A program made the position numbers and the translations under genes. From the NCBI RefSeq assembly GCF_000327065.1, contig NC_019936.1, forward strand, positions 1 through 64,000: 64,000 bases of DNA. Direction: 5' to 3'. Under the pieces are notes generated by a model. It did not search any database, was not told where the DNA came from, and saw only the letters and a program-made list of their open reading frames with translations. Below are positions 61,457-64,000 of the stretch, in pieces; the stretch's first letter is position 1; each line of letters starts with the position of its first letter. This stretch comes from Stutzerimonas stutzeri RCH2. GTDB taxonomy: Bacteria; Pseudomonadota; Gammaproteobacteria; Pseudomonadales; Pseudomonadaceae.

Positions 61457-61786
61457 TCAATCCACCACGAACAGCTTCGCCCCCACTTCGGTGGATGAAC
61501 GATGCGGCTCGGCGCCGTCGGCGACCTGGTAGCTCATGCCCGGCGTGAGGACGAAGTGGCGACCATCGGGGAGTTCGGTGTGCAGCTCGCCTTCCAGGCA
61601 CAGCAGGATATGGCCCTTGCTGCACCAATGGTCCGCCAGATAACCCGCGGTGTACTCGACCATGCGCACGCGGATGCCGCCGAACTGGCGGGTGCGCCAG
61701 CAAGCGCTGCCGGTTTCGCCTGGATGCAGGGTGGGTTCAATGGTCGCCCAGTCGGTAGTGCCGAAGGGGAGGTCGTTGATGTCCAT
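61457..61786 (-). CDS. DHCW-motif cupin-fold protein
   Basis: A 109-residue cupin. YLADHWCSKGHILLCLEGELHTELPDG shows the DHWC motif and the His of the small-barrel family named for it. The ATG at 61786 follows GAGG and matches the family start (MDINDLPFGTTDW). It may bind a metal; the substrate is unknown. Confidence 0.85.
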   Translation of the reverse strand: MDINDLPFGTTDWATIEPTLHPGETGSACWRTRQFGGIRVRMVEYTAGYLADHWCSKGHILLCLEGELHTELPDGRHFVLTPGMSYQVADGAEPHRSSTEVGAKLFVVD

Positions 61787-61904
61787 GTCTGACGCCTCTT
61801 GGTGGTCTTGCAGAAAGCAGTGGTGATTGCTGCGGTCCAGTGGCGGACTGAAGCCCACCGGAGTCGCCATGGTCCGATGCAATCGGGACACCCGGTACAT
61901 AAAC

Positions 61905-61943
61905 GAAAAAGCCGCTGACCTCTCACGGGGCAGCGGCTTTTTC
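61905..61943. terminator. terminator after trpA
   Basis: GAAAAAGCCGCTG pairs with CAGCGGCTTTTTC across a 13-nt loop. T runs lie on both sides, so it works for trpA on the minus strand and possibly for the other side. Confidence 0.85.
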
Positions 61944-61961
61944 GGTTGCGGCAACCAGGCC

Positions 61962-62771
61962 TCAGCCGCGGGCGCCACGTACTCCGGCGCTGATCTCGCG
62001 GCACAGGCCGAGCACGCCTTCCACCGCGTCTTGCGGGCTCTTGGCGCTGGCGATCTGGTCGATCAGCGCCGAGCCCACCACCACGCCGTCGGTCAGGCGG
62101 GCAATGGCGGCGGCCTGTTCCGGCGTGCGGATGCCGAAGCCGACGCACACCGGGATATCGGTGTGGCGCTTCAGGCGCGCGACCGCCTCTTCGACGTGTT
62201 CCATGGTGGCGGAACCTGCACCGGTCACGCCGGCGACCGAAACGTAGTAGACGAAGCCCGAGCTGCCGTTGAGCACGGTGGGCAGGCGTTTGTCGTCGGT
62301 GGTCGGGGTGGTCAGGCGGATGAAGTCGATACCCACCGCCTGCGCCGGGTCGCAGAGTTCGTCGTTATGCTCCGGCGGCAGGTCGACGACGATCAGGCCA
62401 TCGACGCCAGCCTCTTTCGCATCGGCCACGAAGCGTTCGACGCCATAGGCAAAGATCGGGTTGTAGTAGCCCATCAGCACCAGCGGGGTGCTGGCGTTGC
62501 TTTCGCGGAATTCGCGGACCATCTGCAGCGTCTTCGGCAGGTTCTGCTTGGCCGCCAGGGCGCGGATGTTGGCCAGCTGGATCGCCGGGCCATCGGCCAT
62601 CGGATCGGTGAACGGCATGCCCAGTTCGATGACATCGGCGCCGGCATCCGGCAGGCCCTTGAGGATGGCCAGCGAAGTGGCGTAGTCCGGGTCGCCGGCG
62701 GTGACGAAGGTCACCAGCGCCGCGCGGTTCTGTTCTTTCAGCTCGGCAAAACGGCTCTGCAGGCGGCTCAT
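61962..62771 (-). CDS. trpA: tryptophan synthase subunit alpha
   Basis: TrpA cleaves indole-3-glycerol phosphate and passes indole to TrpB. The 269-residue TIM barrel has the catalytic Glu in [16 protein letters not shown], the catalytic Asp in VDLPPEH, and the phosphate-binding GFGI. The ATG at 62771 overlaps the trpB stop as ATGA, which helps 1:1 synthesis of the two subunits. It is the last gene of the pair. Confidence 0.97.
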   Translation of the reverse strand: MSRLQSRFAELKEQNRAALVTFVTAGDPDYATSLAILKGLPDAGADVIELGMPFTDPMADGPAIQLANIRALAAKQNLPKTLQMVREFRESNASTPLVLMGYYNPIFAYGVERFVADAKEAGVDGLIVVDLPPEHNDELCDPAQAVGIDFIRLTTPTTDDKRLPTVLNGSSGFVYYVSVAGVTGAGSATMEHVEEAVARLKRHTDIPVCVGFGIRTPEQAAAIARLTDGVVVGSALIDQIASAKSPQDAVEGVLGLCREISAGVRGARG

Positions 62772-63979
62772 GCGTGCGTCTCCTGTTCGCTCATGTGGTG
62801 CATCACGGTCTGCATGTCCTTGTCGCCGCGGCCGGAGAGGTTGACCACCATCAGGTGATCCTTGGGCAGTTTGGCCGCGCGCTTGAAGGCCTCGGCCAGG
62901 GCGTGGGCGGATTCCAGCGCGGGGATGATGCCTTCCAGGCGGCAGCACTGGTGGAAGGCCTCAAGGGCTTCGTCATCGGTGCAGGGCACGTATTCGACGC
63001 GCTTGATCTCGTGCAGCCAGGCGTGCTCGGGGCCGACACCGGGGTAGTCGAGGCCGGCGGAAATCGAATGCGCGTCGGTGATCTGGCCGTCGGCGTCCTG
63101 CAACAGGAAGGTGCGGTTGCCGTGCAGCACGCCCGGCGCTCCGCCGGCCATGCTCGCGGCGTGCTTGCCGGTGTCGATGCCGTGACCGGCCGCTTCGACG
63201 CCGACGATCTGCACGGATTCGTCATCGAGGAATGGGTGGAACAGGCCGATGGCGTTTGAGCCGCCACCGATGCAGGCGACCAGCGAGTCGGGCAGGCGGC
63301 CTTCCTTCTGCATGATCTGCTCGCGGACCTCGTTACCGATCACCGACTGGAAATCGCGCACCATGGCCGGGTAGGGGTGCGGGCCGGCGGCGGTGCCGAT
63401 CAGGTAGAAGGTGTTGTGGACGTTGGTCACCCAGTCGCGCAGGGCTTCGTTCATCGCGTCCTTCAGCGTGCCGGTGCCGGCGGTGACCGGGATCACTTCG
63501 GCGCCCAAGAGCTTCATGCGGAAGACGTTGGCCTGCTGGCGGTCGATGTCGGTGGTGCCCATGTAGACCACGCACTGCATGCCGAAACGCGCGGCCACGG
63601 TGGCGGTGGCCACGCCGTGCATGCCGGCGCCGGTCTCGGCGATGATGCGCTGCTTGCCCATGCGTTTGGCCAGCAGGATCTGGCCGATGCAGTTGTTGAT
63701 CTTGTGCGCGCCGGTGTGGTTCAGGTCTTCGCGCTTCAAGTAGATCTTCGCGCCGCCGAACTGCTCGGTCAGGCGCTCGGCGAAGTACAGCGGGCTGGCG
63801 CGGCCGATGTAGTCGCGCTGGAAGTAGGCCAGCTCCTCGAGGAAGGCCGGATCGCTCTTGGCCTTCTCGTATTCGGCGGCCAACTCGTTGATCAGCGGCA
63901 TCAGGGTTTCGGCGACGAACTGACCGCCGAAGCGGCCGAACAGGCCACGATTGTCGGGACCGGTGCGGTATGAGGTCAT
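62768..63979 (-). CDS. trpB: tryptophan synthase subunit beta
   Basis: TrpB joins indole and serine using pyridoxal phosphate. The 403-residue protein has the PLP-lysine motif [19 protein letters not shown] and the phosphate-binding [13 protein letters not shown] precedes the ATG. In Pseudomonas trpBA is driven by the divergent regulator TrpI, which would be just beyond the right edge. Confidence 0.97.
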   Translation of the reverse strand: MTSYRTGPDNRGLFGRFGGQFVAETLMPLINELAAEYEKAKSDPAFLEELAYFQRDYIGRASPLYFAERLTEQFGGAKIYLKREDLNHTGAHKINNCIGQILLAKRMGKQRIIAETGAGMHGVATATVAARFGMQCVVYMGTTDIDRQQANVFRMKLLGAEVIPVTAGTGTLKDAMNEALRDWVTNVHNTFYLIGTAAGPHPYPAMVRDFQSVIGNEVREQIMQKEGRLPDSLVACIGGGSNAIGLFHPFLDDESVQIVGVEAAGHGIDTGKHAASMAGGAPGVLHGNRTFLLQDADGQITDAHSISAGLDYPGVGPEHAWLHEIKRVEYVPCTDDEALEAFHQCCRLEGIIPALESAHALAEAFKRAAKLPKDHLMVVNLSGRGDKDMQTVMHHMSEQETHA

Positions 63980-64000
63980 GTGAGGCTCCTTTCTGGGCTG

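Overview
The window is a high-GC gammaproteobacterial chromosome segment that carries the replication origin. The order rpmH - oriC - dnaA - dnaN - recF - gyrB, then plsC - gmhB - glyS - glyQ - tag - lpxL - PilZ - TPR, trkA - rsmB - fmt - def - LysM - dprA - tsaC - qor - hemF - aroE, and finally trpBA, is the classic origin-proximal order of Pseudomonas. The 689-residue trehalose synthase closely resembles, from memory, the enzyme described from Pseudomonas stutzeri. I therefore read the organism as a member of the P. stutzeri group (Stutzerimonas). No rRNA, tRNA, CRISPR array, prophage or intact insertion sequence was seen.

Layout. Bases 1-6900 hold rpmH with a near-consensus promoter, the oriC region with DnaA boxes and an AT-rich stretch, and dnaA-dnaN-recF-gyrB. 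recF contains two parS-like centromere sites. Bases 7000-16700 hold ahpF, a globin-coupled diguanylate cyclase and an envelope/translation block. Bases 16800-20000 hold a polar amino acid-type ABC importer that looks like the ectoine system EhuBCDA. Bases 20200-30560 hold conserved housekeeping genes: potassium uptake, formylation/deformylation, competence, tRNA modification, heme and shikimate. Bases 30550-46400 mix cell-wall, metal-uptake (DUF2946 - TonB receptor - PepSY), trehalose synthase/phosphoglucomutase and small conserved genes. Bases 46500-61450 are the accessory stretch. The last 2 kb is trpBA.

The accessory stretch holds the most unusual material. At 47308-49013 two low-GC cassette-like genes, each followed by an attC-like palindrome, lie between a NERD-domain gene that has lost its 3' part and a DUF1993 gene that has lost its 5' part. 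This looks like an integron cassette-array remnant with no integrase in view. A compound palindromic repeat of about 125-145 bp occurs on both sides of a patatin/ABC-exporter pair (49129 and 52807). At 58774-60392 a HipA-type kinase gene precedes its XRE partner, the reverse of the usual hipBA order. Three copies of a 16-bp dyad spaced 41-42 bp lie just upstream of hipA. A small membrane-protein gene at 54112 carries an in-frame amber codon at position 8.

Starts were set by ribosome binding sites, 4-bp ATGA overlaps and family alignments recalled from memory. No database search was run, so family names rest on recognised motifs. Confidence is lower where only a domain-level name is given.
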